A stretch of DNA of 64,000 nt from Hyphomicrobiales bacterium (GTDB taxonomy: Bacteria > Pseudomonadota > Alphaproteobacteria > Rhizobiales > Rhizobiaceae). A program made the position numbers and the translations under genes. The notes under the pieces are model-generated. The model ran no database searches and was not told the DNA's origin. It worked only from the letters and a program-made list of their open reading frames with translations. Location: assembly GCA_900469445.1 (NCBI GenBank), contig UBXM01000006.1:1-64000 (forward strand), in the 5' to 3' direction. How positions within the stretch are numbered: position 1 is the stretch's first letter; each line of letters begins with the position of its first letter. This document shows, piece after piece, positions 8,432-17,795 of this stretch.

Positions 8432-9627
8432 CACATTCTCCCCCAGGCGCTGTGGATCAGCCCCTGTATCTCGAAATTGACGCTGTCCATGCAGTCGATG
8501 GCGCGGTCATAGGTTTCGCGGGTGAAATTGGCGCGCTCGACTTCGTAAAGCGTCTGCTTGGTAAGGCCGGCATCGGAGATTGCCGTCGACTTGACCATCG
8601 GGTTCTTGAGAATTTCCTCCGCCAGCATCGACTGCATGAAACCGAGCATCTGCGCCTGCGGCACGTCCGTCGGCTCGTATCGGGTGATCAGGTAGCGCAG
8701 CCAGTCCATCTCGACATTGGCGCCGGCGCGCTTGATCGTTTTGATAATGTTGCCGAGCATCAGCAGGAACTGGCTCATCGACATGAGATCAAGCATCTGC
8801 GGATGAACGGTGATCAGCACCGAGGTTGAAGCCGTCAAGGCCGTCAGCGTCAGGTAACCGAGCTGCGGAGGGCAGTCGACGATGACGACGTCGTAACGGT
8901 CCTCGACCTCTCGCAGCGCCTTACCTAGCCGGGTAAAGAAGCGCTTGCCCTCGTTGGAGGTCTGCATCGCCAGTGGGGTATCGTATTCGTATTCCTGCAG
9001 TTCCAGATTGGCCGGAATGATGTCCAGGTCCGGAAAATTGGTCTGCTGGATGATGTCGGCAAGCGGCTTCTTCTCGTCATCATAACGGATCGCGTCATAA
9101 AGCGAGGGGTTCCTGTCCAACTCCGGCTGAAAACCGTGCAGGGCAGACAGCGATGCCTGAGGGTCGAGGTCGATGGCAAGAACGCGGTGACCGGTCAGCG
9201 CCAGATGCTGGGCCAGATGGGCCGTCGTCGTCGTTTTGCCCGAGCCGCCCTTGAAGTTGACGACCGCTATGACCTGCAGCTTGTCACCTTCCTTGCGGTG
9301 GGGGACGTATTTCTTGGCGTCGGATTTGCCGGTCTTGTCGAGGAAAAACCGCAATTCCCGCATCTGTTCGCCGGTATAGAATCGCCGGCCGCCGGTGGAT
9401 GTCGTCGGCGTTGGTCCCTTGCCTTCAAGATGGAGGCGCTTCAAATTGTTCGGGCTGACGCCGAGATAATGCGCAACTTCGGCCATCGAGAACTTGCGCA
9501 ACGTCTTCCTCGCGTTCGGAGGAAACTTTTCCATCCGAAGCTGGTCGAGCCGACGCGAGATCTCTGCACCTTGAAGCAGGATCTTCTCGTCAAACTCAAA
9601 GGATGGCAATTTCGAATGCGCGTTCAT
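8431..9627 (-). CDS. repA: Plasmid partition ATPase RepA (ParA family)
   Basis: A 398-residue ParA-type Walker ATPase of the repABC cassette. Residues about 40-100 form a MerR-like DNA-binding part (FSMAEVAHYLGVSPNNLKRLHLEGKGP, GGRRFYTGEQM) that lets RepA repress its own promoter. The deviant Walker A is VNFKGGSGKTTTTAHLAQ at about residue 125, followed by LAIDLDPQASLSALHG and VIVDCPPQLGYLTL. It segregates the replicon with RepB. The start at ATG 9627 was chosen because family members start a similar distance before the DNA-binding part; a TTG seven codons upstream is possible, and neither has a strong Shine-Dalgarno. A promoter and inverted repeat lie 35-75 bases upstream. Confidence 0.94.
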   Translation of the reverse strand: MNAHSKLPSFEFDEKILLQGAEISRRLDQLRMEKFPPNARKTLRKFSMAEVAHYLGVSPNNLKRLHLEGKGPTPTTSTGGRRFYTGEQMRELRFFLDKTGKSDAKKYVPHRKEGDKLQVIAVVNFKGGSGKTTTTAHLAQHLALTGHRVLAIDLDPQASLSALHGFQPELDRNPSLYDAIRYDDEKKPLADIIQQTNFPDLDIIPANLELQEYEYDTPLAMQTSNEGKRFFTRLGKALREVEDRYDVVIVDCPPQLGYLTLTALTASTSVLITVHPQMLDLMSMSQFLLMLGNIIKTIKRAGANVEMDWLRYLITRYEPTDVPQAQMLGFMQSMLAEEILKNPMVKSTAISDAGLTKQTLYEVERANFTRETYDRAIDCMDSVNFEIQGLIHSAWGRM

Positions 9628-9661
9628 ATGGAACCGTTCTGGCGACAAAACTCAAGTTTCT

Positions 9662-9703
9662 GGGAAACTGCCGCTAGTATCTGCGTTTCCCGAAAAGTGA
9701 CAA
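9662..9703 (-). promoter_or_regulatory. repABC promoter with overlapping inverted-repeat operator
   Basis: Reading the minus strand: -35 TTGTCA (9703-9698), 16-bp spacer, -10 GATACT (9681-9676). A perfect inverted repeat GGGAAAC/GTTTCCC (9662-9668 and 9685-9691, 16-base spacing) places one arm in the spacer and the other just past the -10. A second short repeat AAACT-CA-AGTTT (9648-9659) follows toward the start codon. This fits the known autorepression of repABC operons by RepA/RepB binding at the promoter. Confidence 0.6.
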
Positions 9704-9989
9704 GGAATTTCTGGTGAAGCGTTCCTTAATCCAAGAAAATCAGACTCCATGAAAATAAGTTCATCCTATTGAAGATAAAGGATTTTCCTGATTTTTGAAG
9801 GGTTTCCGGCGTGTCAGGCGCCTTGCATGCGCAAGGCATCTCCGGTGCCGAAAACATCCGAATCTGCCCTGCGAAAGCGAGAATCGGTCTCAAAGGAATC
9901 GCAGTGAGTCGCAGCGCTTGGCGGTGGACCGGTGGTCAAATGCCGCAGGCGAAAACTGCAGAATCTTTTCCTGCCCGCGTTTTGGGTGG

Positions 9990-10026
9990 TTGCAAAGACT
10001 CAATCCTTCTTTTAGAATCATTCTAA
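9990..10026 (+). promoter_or_regulatory. Promoter with embedded Irr-type iron box
   Basis: A perfect 15-bp palindrome TTAGAATCATTCTAA (10012-10026) matches the rhizobial Irr box (TTTAGAA-N3-TTCTAAA class). It overlaps the -10 TAGAAT (10013-10018) of a promoter whose -35 is TTGCAA (9990-9995, 17-bp spacer). Irr bound here would cover the -10 box, so repression under iron limitation is expected. The target gene begins at 10083. Confidence 0.7.
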
Positions 10027-10082
10027 GATTTATGAGTTTGGGTCTCAGGTTTTGAGCCCAACATTTGAAGAAGGAGAGCCAC

Positions 10083-10283
10083 ATGTCCAAAGATAATTCC
10101 TGCAAGGCCTGCTCGTTTTATGAAGATCACGTCGTAAACGCCGGTGCGGCACCGGTTGACGCTGGCCTCTGTCGTTTCAACCCGCCGGTCACGCAGCCGG
10201 CGGCCGATGCCCGCGGCTTCTGGCCGGTGGTTTCCGCCAACGACTGGTGCGGCCAGTTCGACGGCGACGCCAAGGCTGCTTGA
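10083..10283 (+). CDS. Small four-cysteine protein under an Irr box
   Basis: A 66-residue cytoplasmic protein with no signal peptide and four cysteines: CKAC at residues 7-10, LCRFNPP at 30, and DWCGQF at 56. The CxxC...C...WC spacing with aromatic residues nearby recalls small Fe-S or metal-binding proteins such as high-potential iron-sulfur proteins, but I cannot assign a family with certainty. AAGGAGAG stands five bases before the ATG at 10083; a TTG at 10065 is in frame but less likely. The promoter carries a perfect Irr-type palindrome and an intrinsic terminator follows, so it is a monocistronic, iron-responsive gene. Being switched off when iron is short would suit an iron-containing product; this is inference. 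Confidence 0.8.
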   Translation: MSKDNSCKACSFYEDHVVNAGAAPVDAGLCRFNPPVTQPAADARGFWPVVSANDWCGQFDGDAKAA

Positions 10284-10307
10284 TAGCGCCAGGTGATCGA
10301 CAATCAG

Positions 10308-10334
10308 AAAGGGCGGCTTCGGGGCCGCCCTTTT
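10308..10334 (+). terminator. Rho-independent terminator
   Basis: GGGCGGC (10311-10317) pairs perfectly with GCCGCCC (10324-10330) around a TTCGGG loop, extended by AAA/TTTT, with a T-rich tail. It lies 27 bases after the four-cysteine protein gene. Confidence 0.85.
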
Positions 10335-10551
10335 CTTTTGTCGAAGTCTTCGAAGTGGGAAGGCGCGGCGCTCCGCTCCGCCGAACTTCAGGGGTGATCT
10401 TTCGACGGCCGGAGACAAGGCCCTAGACCAGCCCGCCCGCCTCCGAATTTTTCAGACCGTGGGTGGGGGCATGCCGGAGCCTTCACGCGCAATCGGGGAT
10501 AGGCCAACGATCCTCGTTGGCTTTCGACAAGGGCTCGGCTAGAACATCTGC

Positions 10552-10722
10552 ATGAACGACAATGTCCTCAAGTTTCAGCGGCCGAAACAGCCGAAGCCAC
10601 CGCGCCAGACGCCGCCCTGGCTGAAGCGTGTTCTCACCATTCTGGCCGTGATCGCCTTTTTCGGTGCCGTATATGCCTATTTCAGCCTGGCTGGAGCTCC
10701 TCCGCAGGGCCTTCCTGGCTGA
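10552..10722 (+). CDS. Small single-span membrane protein
   Basis: A 56-residue reading frame: MNDNVLKFQRPKQPKPPRQT, then PPWLKR, a hydrophobic segment at about residues 27-48 (VLTILAVIAFFGAVYAYFSLA) and a short Gly/Pro tail. The proline/basic N-terminus followed by one transmembrane helix resembles conserved small hypothetical proteins seen in Rhizobiales. It probably sits in the inner membrane with the N-terminus inside. No good Shine-Dalgarno is visible, and there is no clear link to the neighbours. I do not know a function. Confidence 0.55.
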   Translation: MNDNVLKFQRPKQPKPPRQTPPWLKRVLTILAVIAFFGAVYAYFSLAGAPPQGLPG

Positions 10723-10864
10723 TCAGGCCTTTGCAACATCCGGTGAATTACGCTCTTTACCGGTTCATTTGCATCGACAATGGCCTCCCCGACGATATCT
10801 GATTAGACATTCAGATCGGAAGCGATGATCCGAAACGGACACGCTTCGATATCCGGGAGGAAAC

Positions 10865-11791
10865 ATGACTTTCAATACAGGGGCCAAGGGCGTCTATGCG
10901 ATTGCCGCCACGCCGTTTCATGACGACGGATCGATCGATTTCAACTCGGTCGACCGGCTGACGGATTTCTATCAGGAGAGCGGCTGCACCGGCATCACCA
11001 TTCTCGGCATCATGGGCGAGGCGCCGAAGCTGGAGCCGGAGGAAAGCCGGGCGATCATCAAGCGGGTGGTCGAGCGGGCCGAGATCCCGGTGATCGTCGG
11101 TGTTTCGGCACCGGGTTTTGCGGCGATGCGGTCGCTCGCCCGCAGCTCGATGGATATGGGGGCTTCAGGCGTGATGATCGCGCCGACGCCGGCGCTCAGG
11201 ACCGACGATCAGATCATCAACTATTTCGCCGGTGCGGTGGAGGCGGTCGGCGACGATGTGCCTTGGGTGCTGCAGGATTATCCGCTGACGCTCAACGTCG
11301 TCATCTCTGCCGGTGTCATTGCCAGGGTGATTGCCAATCATCCATCCTGCCTGATGCTGAAGCATGAGGACTGGCCGGGCCTGGAGAAGATTTCGAAGCT
11401 GCGCGCGATGCAGAAATCCGGCGAGCTGCGCGACTTCTCCATCCTCTGCGGCAATGGCGGCATGTTCCTCGATTTCGAACCGGAACGCGGCGCAGACGGC
11501 GCGATGACCGGTTACGGTTTCCCCGACATGCTGACGGAGCTGGTGTCGTTGTTTGCTGCGGGCAAGCGCGACGAGGCGCATGACCTGTTCGACGCACATC
11601 TGCCGCTGATCCGCTACGAGCAGCAGCTCGGCATCGGCCTTGCGGTGCGCAAGCATGTGCTGAAGCGGCGCGGGGTTATTGCTTCGGACCCTCAGCGCAA
11701 GCCGGCGCAGATGCTGACGGCGACGGCGAAGGCCGAGGTGGATTACCTGCTGGCGCGGGTGGCGCGGCACGACAGGCGGGCGGCGCTGTAA
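10865..11791 (+). CDS. Dihydrodipicolinate synthase (DapA/NanA) family lyase
   Basis: A 308-residue class I aldolase of the DapA/N-acetylneuraminate lyase superfamily. The TIM barrel is complete: N-terminal AIAATPFHDDGSIDF, the substrate-carboxylate loop ILGIMGEAPKL around residue 48, the active-site tyrosine in LQDYPLT (about 140) and the Schiff-base lysine in CLMLKHED (about 168). The loop GEAPKL differs from the GTTGE-type loop of true DapA, so the substrate is probably another 2-oxo acid or its aldol product. GGGAGGAAAC precedes the ATG. It faces, convergently, a RidA/ABC-transporter/M81 operon, suggesting a role in amino-acid or sugar-acid breakdown. The specific reaction is not determined. 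Confidence 0.8.
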   Translation: MTFNTGAKGVYAIAATPFHDDGSIDFNSVDRLTDFYQESGCTGITILGIMGEAPKLEPEESRAIIKRVVERAEIPVIVGVSAPGFAAMRSLARSSMDMGASGVMIAPTPALRTDDQIINYFAGAVEAVGDDVPWVLQDYPLTLNVVISAGVIARVIANHPSCLMLKHEDWPGLEKISKLRAMQKSGELRDFSILCGNGGMFLDFEPERGADGAMTGYGFPDMLTELVSLFAAGKRDEAHDLFDAHLPLIRYEQQLGIGLAVRKHVLKRRGVIASDPQRKPAQMLTATAKAEVDYLLARVARHDRRAAL

Positions 11792-11822
11792 GCGCTCGCG
11801 TAGGGCAACCTCCCTCTCGGTC

Positions 11823-11957
11823 GTCATCCTCGGGCTTGACCCGAGGATCCAGGCACGAACAAGTAACGCTCAGACCAAGGCCGATTGTTTCCTTCTAAGA
11901 AGGAACATGAGGAGAAGGTGCCTGCGTATGGATCCTCGGGTCAAGCCCGAGGATGAC
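11823..11957. repeat. Long-range inverted pair of a palindromic repeat
   Basis: Two perfect 28-bp inverted copies (11823-11850 and 11930-11957), each itself built around CCTCGGGCTTGACCCGAGG. A short outer pair AGGCAC/GTGCCT (11852-11857, 11918-11923) continues the stem, leaving about 60 unpaired bases. It sits between the convergent DapA-like and RidA genes. This sequence style is a frequent intergenic repeat in Rhizobiaceae; it may terminate both messages. Confidence 0.8.
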
Positions 11958-12034
11958 GGTGGTTGGGGTGGCTTCTTTGCCGAAAAAGGACCGGCAGGCT
12001 TCCTAAACAGAAGCTCTCCCGCCGGTTCTTCCCA

Positions 12035-12430
12035 TCAATCCAGCGGCTTGTAGGCGATGACGTCCATCTCGACCTTGACGTCGACCATCATCGGGGATTC
12101 GACGGTGGAGCGGGCCGGCGGGTGGTCGATGAAGTGTTTCTGGAAAACGGCGTTGAAGCTCGAGAAGTCGCGGGCGTCGTCGAGCCAGACATTGACCTTG
12201 ACCACGTGTTCCAGCGTGCAATCGGCCAAAGCCAGAACCGACTTGATGTTCTCGATCACCTGTTCGGTCTGGGCGACGATATTGCCGACGATGACTTCGC
12301 CGTCGACAGTCGGCACCTGGCCCGAAACATAAACGAAATCACCGGCGCGGACGGCCTTGGCGAAGGGGCGGCGCTGGCCGCCGGCCTGGGCGTCGGCGAC
12401 ATCGTAACGGATGAGTTTCTTGCTGCTCAT
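12035..12430 (-). CDS. RidA-family reactive-intermediate deaminase
   Basis: A 131-residue RidA/YjgF/YER057c-family protein. These trimers hydrolyse 2-aminoacrylate and related enamine/imine intermediates released by PLP enzymes, protecting other PLP enzymes. The family signature near the C-terminus is present, with the conserved arginine in PARSTVES (about residue 106) followed by VDVKVEMDVIAYKP, and the YVSGQVP motif is near residue 34. It is the last gene of a minus-strand set reading M81 peptidase, binding protein, two permeases, ATPase, RidA. The neighbouring DSD-like PLP enzyme (19.8-20.9 kb) is the kind of enzyme that would make its substrate. Full length; confidence in the family is high, in the substrate moderate. 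Confidence 0.9.
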   Translation of the reverse strand: MSSKKLIRYDVADAQAGGQRRPFAKAVRAGDFVYVSGQVPTVDGEVIVGNIVAQTEQVIENIKSVLALADCTLEHVVKVNVWLDDARDFSSFNAVFQKHFIDHPPARSTVESPMMVDVKVEMDVIAYKPLD

Positions 12431-12481
12431 GGGATCGTCTTTCTATTCCAGGTGGGTAGGGGCAGGGTGTTTATATGTTTC

Positions 12482-12525
12482 GCAATGCCGGAGGCAAAAC
12501 CGCTTCACGCTTTTGCTGGCATTGC
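12482..12525. repeat. Rhizobial-type hairpin element
   Basis: Outer arms GCAATGCC (12482-12489) and GGCATTGC (12518-12525), inner arms GCAAAA and TTTTGC, giving a two-part stem with loop CCGCTTCACGC. The pattern resembles the abundant rhizobial intergenic palindrome with a GAATTGC-type end; a sister copy lies at 16164-16204. It separates the ATPase and RidA genes. Confidence 0.6.
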
Positions 12526-12526
12526 T

Positions 12527-14329
<1,803 letters not shown>

Positions 14330-14331
14330 GA

Positions 14332-15195
14332 TCAGCTTTCCTTGGCGAGACGCGGATCGACGAGATCGCGCAGGCCGTCGCCCAGCAATTGCAGGGAGAG
14401 AACCGAGAAGACGATGGCGAGGCCCGGAAACACCATCAGCCACGGTGCGTTGTTCATGTATTCGCGGCCGGATGCCAGCATCGTGCCCCAGGTCGGCATG
14501 TCGGTGGAAACGCCGACGCCGAGGAAGGAGAGGCTTGCTTCGGCCAGCATCGCCGAGGCGAAAACGAAGGTTGCCTGCACGAGGATGGGGGAGGCGAGGT
14601 TGAGCAGCACGTGGCGGGCAAGGATCTGCCAGGTAGGCAGGCCCATGGCGACGGCCGCTTCGATATAGGGCAGCTCTCGCAGGACCAGCGTCGAGCCGCG
14701 GACGATACGGGCGAGACGCGGCGCATAGGTGATGCCGAGCGCCAGGATGACGGTTGTCAGCGACGGGCCGAGAGCGGCGACCAGCGCGATGGCGAGCAGG
14801 ATGTCCGGAAAGGACATCATCGCATCGAGCAGGCGCGAAATCGGCGCATCGAGGCTGCGGAAGAAGCCCGCGGCAACGCCGAGGATGACACCGAGCACGG
14901 TGGAGATGACCACGACGCCGAGGCTGACCAGCAGCGAGATGCGGCCGGCAAAGATGGCGCGGGAGAAGATATCGCGGCCGAATTCGTCGGTGCCGAAGAA
15001 GTTCGTCATCGACGGCGGCTTCAGCTTGTTGATGATCGACAGCTTGTTCGGCGCATAGGGCGCGACCCAAGGGGCAAGCAGCGCGGCCAGAATGACGATT
15101 GCGAGGATGATCGCACCGAAAAGCATGGCGCGATTGCCGAAAAGGCGGCGCAGGCCCGATGCGAAGGGCATGGAAACGGAAGCCATCGTGGTCAT
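14332..15195 (-). CDS. Peptide/opine-type ABC transporter A, permease (DppC-like)
   Basis: A 287-residue inner-membrane permease of the OppC/DppC class (BPD_transp_1). It has an N-terminal transmembrane helix with LLAPWVAPYAPN, the FGTDEFGRDIFSR motif typical of DppC proteins around residue 70, several membrane segments and an EAA-like loop (YIEAAVAMGLPTWQILARHVLLNL). Its start overlaps the DppB stop by four bases (ATGA), so translation is coupled, and the ATPase gene follows directly. Substrate cannot be read from the permease; the surrounding M81 peptidase suggests peptides or peptide-like molecules. Confidence 0.9.
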   Translation of the reverse strand: MTTMASVSMPFASGLRRLFGNRAMLFGAIILAIVILAALLAPWVAPYAPNKLSIINKLKPPSMTNFFGTDEFGRDIFSRAIFAGRISLLVSLGVVVISTVLGVILGVAAGFFRSLDAPISRLLDAMMSFPDILLAIALVAALGPSLTTVILALGITYAPRLARIVRGSTLVLRELPYIEAAVAMGLPTWQILARHVLLNLASPILVQATFVFASAMLAEASLSFLGVGVSTDMPTWGTMLASGREYMNNAPWLMVFPGLAIVFSVLSLQLLGDGLRDLVDPRLAKES

Positions 15196-16142
15196 AGGCG
15201 CACCCGCGGATCAACGAGAATATAAAGCATGTCGACGATGAAGTTGATGAGGACATAAATGGCGGCAACGACGAGAAGCGCGCCCTGAATGACCGGATAA
15301 TCGCGACGGAGAACGGCCGAGACGACGAGATTGCCGACGCCGGGCAGGCCGAAAACGGTTTCGGTAACGACGGCACCGGCAACCAGCATGGCGATGGAGA
15401 GGCCGATGACGGTGATGATCGGGATCATCGCGTTCTTTAAGGCATGTTTGAGGATGACGCGGCCTTCACCGGCGCCCTTGGCGCGGGCGGTGCGGACGTA
15501 ATCATCGCCTAAAACATCGAGCATGGCGGCACGGGTGAAGCGGGTGATCAGCGCCGAATTGACGACGCCGAGAGCCACTGCCGGCAGAACGAGATGGTGC
15601 AGGCGCTCGAGGAACGGGGTTTCGGGCCCGCCGTAACCTGAAGCCGGGAACCAGCCCTGACCGACGGCAAAGACCTGGATCAGGATCAGGCCGAGCCAGA
15701 AGCTCGGCACGCTGGCGGCGACCATGGTGAGCGTCACGACGATCTGGTCGAAGATCGTGCCGCGCTTGACGGCCGACAGGATGCCGACCGGAAGCGCGAT
15801 CGCAACCGCGATCAGGATCGAGAAGAGGGTGAGGAAAAAGGTCGGTTCGGCACGTGCGGCAAGCGCTGTCGTGACCGGCTGGTTGAGGAAGATCGACTGG
15901 CCGAGATCGCCCTGCAATATGCCAAGCACGAACTGGCCATATTGCATGAGAAGCGGTGCATCGAGCCCCATCTTGGTGCGCAATTGCGCGATATCTTCCG
16001 GGGTCGCATCCGACCCCAGCATGACGGCGGCAGGATCGCCGGGCGTGACGCGGACGATGATGAAGACCACCGTCACGACGAGGGCGAGCACGATTGCCAT
16101 GCCCCCCAGCCGTTTCAGCAGCGCCTGTACGATCCTTGCCAT
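15192..16142 (-). CDS. Peptide/opine-type ABC transporter A, permease (DppB-like)
   Basis: A 316-residue permease of the OppB/DppB class. It has a first transmembrane segment, the periplasmic PGDPAAVMLGSDATPEDIAQLRT region (residues about 33-55) characteristic of DppB, the GDLGQSIFLNQPV motif, and the cytoplasmic EAA loop with DDYVRTARAKGAGEGRVILKHALKNA. Length is normal for the family. It follows the binding-protein gene across a 69-base gap with a strong hairpin, and overlaps the DppC gene by four bases. Confidence 0.9.
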   Translation of the reverse strand: MARIVQALLKRLGGMAIVLALVVTVVFIIVRVTPGDPAAVMLGSDATPEDIAQLRTKMGLDAPLLMQYGQFVLGILQGDLGQSIFLNQPVTTALAARAEPTFFLTLFSILIAVAIALPVGILSAVKRGTIFDQIVVTLTMVAASVPSFWLGLILIQVFAVGQGWFPASGYGGPETPFLERLHHLVLPAVALGVVNSALITRFTRAAMLDVLGDDYVRTARAKGAGEGRVILKHALKNAMIPIITVIGLSIAMLVAGAVVTETVFGLPGVGNLVVSAVLRRDYPVIQGALLVVAAIYVLINFIVDMLYILVDPRVRL

Positions 16143-16163
16143 AGTCTAGTCCTTGGTTTCTGC

Positions 16164-16204
16164 GCAATTCCAGCAAAAACGGTGCCCGCTTCTGCTGGAA
16201 TTGC
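16164..16204. repeat. Hairpin between binding protein and permease genes
   Basis: Perfect 11-bp arms GCAATTCCAGC (16164-16174) and GCTGGAATTGC (16194-16204) with a 19-base loop. This is a common rhizobial palindrome type and lies just past the stop of the binding-protein gene, where it may protect that part of the message. Confidence 0.65.
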
Positions 16205-16211
16205 TTTCAGC

Positions 16212-17729
16212 TTACTTCTTCGGGGTCACGTTCCAGAAATGCGGCCAGTAGGTCGGCTCGTAACCGGAAACGCCGTTGGCGAGACCGGAAACGGCATTGA
16301 AGTTGCCGACCTTAAAGAGCGGTGCATCATCATAGATGACCGTCTGGATGCCGTCCCATGCCGCTTTCTTGGCGTCGTCGGTGGTGGCGTCCATATAGGT
16401 CGCGACGGCCTTGGCCTTCTGATCGGAGACGTACCAGCCCGGATAGGTGTCGGTGATCGTGTTGATCGTCGTCGGGTCACCCGGGAAGTTGGAATGGGTG
16501 ATGAAGATGTCCCATGCCTTCGAATCCGCGCGGCGGGTGGTCAGCGTTGCCCAGTCGACCACCTGCAGGTCGACCTTGAAGCCGGCGGCTTCGAGATAGG
16601 CCTTGGCGACTTCGCCGATCTTGTAGTGGAACTCGTACTGGCGGCTGGTCAGGAGGCGGATCGGCGTGCCGTCGTAACCGCCGGCTTCCAGGAGCTTGGC
16701 AGCTTCTTCCGGATTGCCGTCGCCGTAACGGGCGACACCTTCTTCGGTATGCCAGAAGGAACCTTCCGGGAAGATCGAGGCATCGACGCTGAAGAAGCGC
16801 GTGTCGGAGAAGGCGGCCATCATCATGTCGTTCGGGTTGAGCGCAACCTGAACCGCCTGACGCAGTTCCTTCTTGGCCAGCAGGCCTTCCTTCATGTTCA
16901 TGTTCATCGACGCCCAGCCGGCATCGCGGAAGATGACGGGCTTGGCATTGCTGCTGCCCTCGACGCGCTCGAAGGCGCTGACCGGAAGCGAATCCGCATA
17001 ATCGAACTGGCCGGAAATCAGGCCTTCGACGCGGGTATTGGCATCGGGAACCGGAACGAAACGGATTTCCTTGGCGATCGCCTCGCGCTTGCCGGCATAG
17101 TTGCTCGGCTCGCCTTCGGGCGATTTGTAGCCGTCGAAACGGACGAGCTGGGTGTACTGGTCAGGCTTGCGCTCTTTGAGAGCATAAGGGCCGGTGCCGA
17201 CGAATTCGGTCAGCGTGTCGGCGATCTTTTCCGACGGCAGGATGACGGAGGCCTGCGACAGCGTGGCGAGCAGCGGCGCGTAACGCGACTTCAGCTTGAA
17301 GACGACGGAGTGGTCGCCCTCTTCCGTCAGGCTTTCGACGATACCGGCAACCTGCTTGCCCTTGGAATTGACCGCCATCCAGCGCTTCAGCGAGGCAGTG
17401 ACGTCCTTGGAATCGAAGGTGCTGCCGTCATGGAAGGTAACGCCTTCGCGCAGCGGGATCGTGTAGGTGAGGCCGTCTTCGGAAATCTTCGGCATGCCGG
17501 CGGCCAGCAGCGGTACGGACTTCCATTCGGCATCATAGGTGTAGAGGGTCTCGAAAATGTGCTGGTCGATGGTCAGCACGATATCGGTTGCCGTCTGCAT
17601 GACGTCGAGCGTCGGCGGCTCGCCAATGGTCGCAACGGTCAATACGCCGTCATTGGCCTGGGCCAGAGCCAAGGTGCTGGTGCCGGCCAAGGCCGCCAGC
17701 GTCATCAGAACAAGTGCACTCTTTTTCAT
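16212..17729 (-). CDS. Family-5 solute-binding protein, transporter A
   Basis: A 505-residue periplasmic binding protein of the SBP_bac_5 (DppA/OppA) family. A signal peptide covers residues 1-23 (MKKSALVLMTLAALAG...ALAQA). The mature protein has the usual motifs: IGEPPTLDVM at the start, YDAEWKSVPLLA, YTIPLREGVTFHDGSTFDSKDVTASL near residue 90, and the PEEAAKLLEAGGYDG-like helix near 345. It captures the ligand for permeases A; the family binds di- and oligopeptides, opines, nickel or glutathione, and the sequence alone does not decide which. It lies 66 bases after the M81 peptidase gene in the same direction, probably one operon, and is followed by a hairpin. Confidence 0.9.
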   Translation of the reverse strand: MKKSALVLMTLAALAGTSTLALAQANDGVLTVATIGEPPTLDVMQTATDIVLTIDQHIFETLYTYDAEWKSVPLLAAGMPKISEDGLTYTIPLREGVTFHDGSTFDSKDVTASLKRWMAVNSKGKQVAGIVESLTEEGDHSVVFKLKSRYAPLLATLSQASVILPSEKIADTLTEFVGTGPYALKERKPDQYTQLVRFDGYKSPEGEPSNYAGKREAIAKEIRFVPVPDANTRVEGLISGQFDYADSLPVSAFERVEGSSNAKPVIFRDAGWASMNMNMKEGLLAKKELRQAVQVALNPNDMMMAAFSDTRFFSVDASIFPEGSFWHTEEGVARYGDGNPEEAAKLLEAGGYDGTPIRLLTSRQYEFHYKIGEVAKAYLEAAGFKVDLQVVDWATLTTRRADSKAWDIFITHSNFPGDPTTINTITDTYPGWYVSDQKAKAVATYMDATTDDAKKAAWDGIQTVIYDDAPLFKVGNFNAVSGLANGVSGYEPTYWPHFWNVTPKK

Positions 17730-17795
17730 AGCATTCCCCTTGTTGCGTTCGGTTCGGTCAAAGATTTCGGCCGGCTTTCCTGTCCGGCCGGAATG

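Noticed and set aside
5819-10082. Search for a repABC centromere (parS) palindrome
   Set aside because: No convincing GTT-N4-GC-N4-AAC type site was found by eye around the rep genes; it may lie outside the window or differ from the consensus.
14330-15382. Upstream 350-codon extension of the fused ATPase A frame
   Set aside because: It overlaps the DppC and DppB genes in another frame and is low-complexity Arg/Pro-rich; ATPase homology and a ribosome-binding site both begin at 14329.
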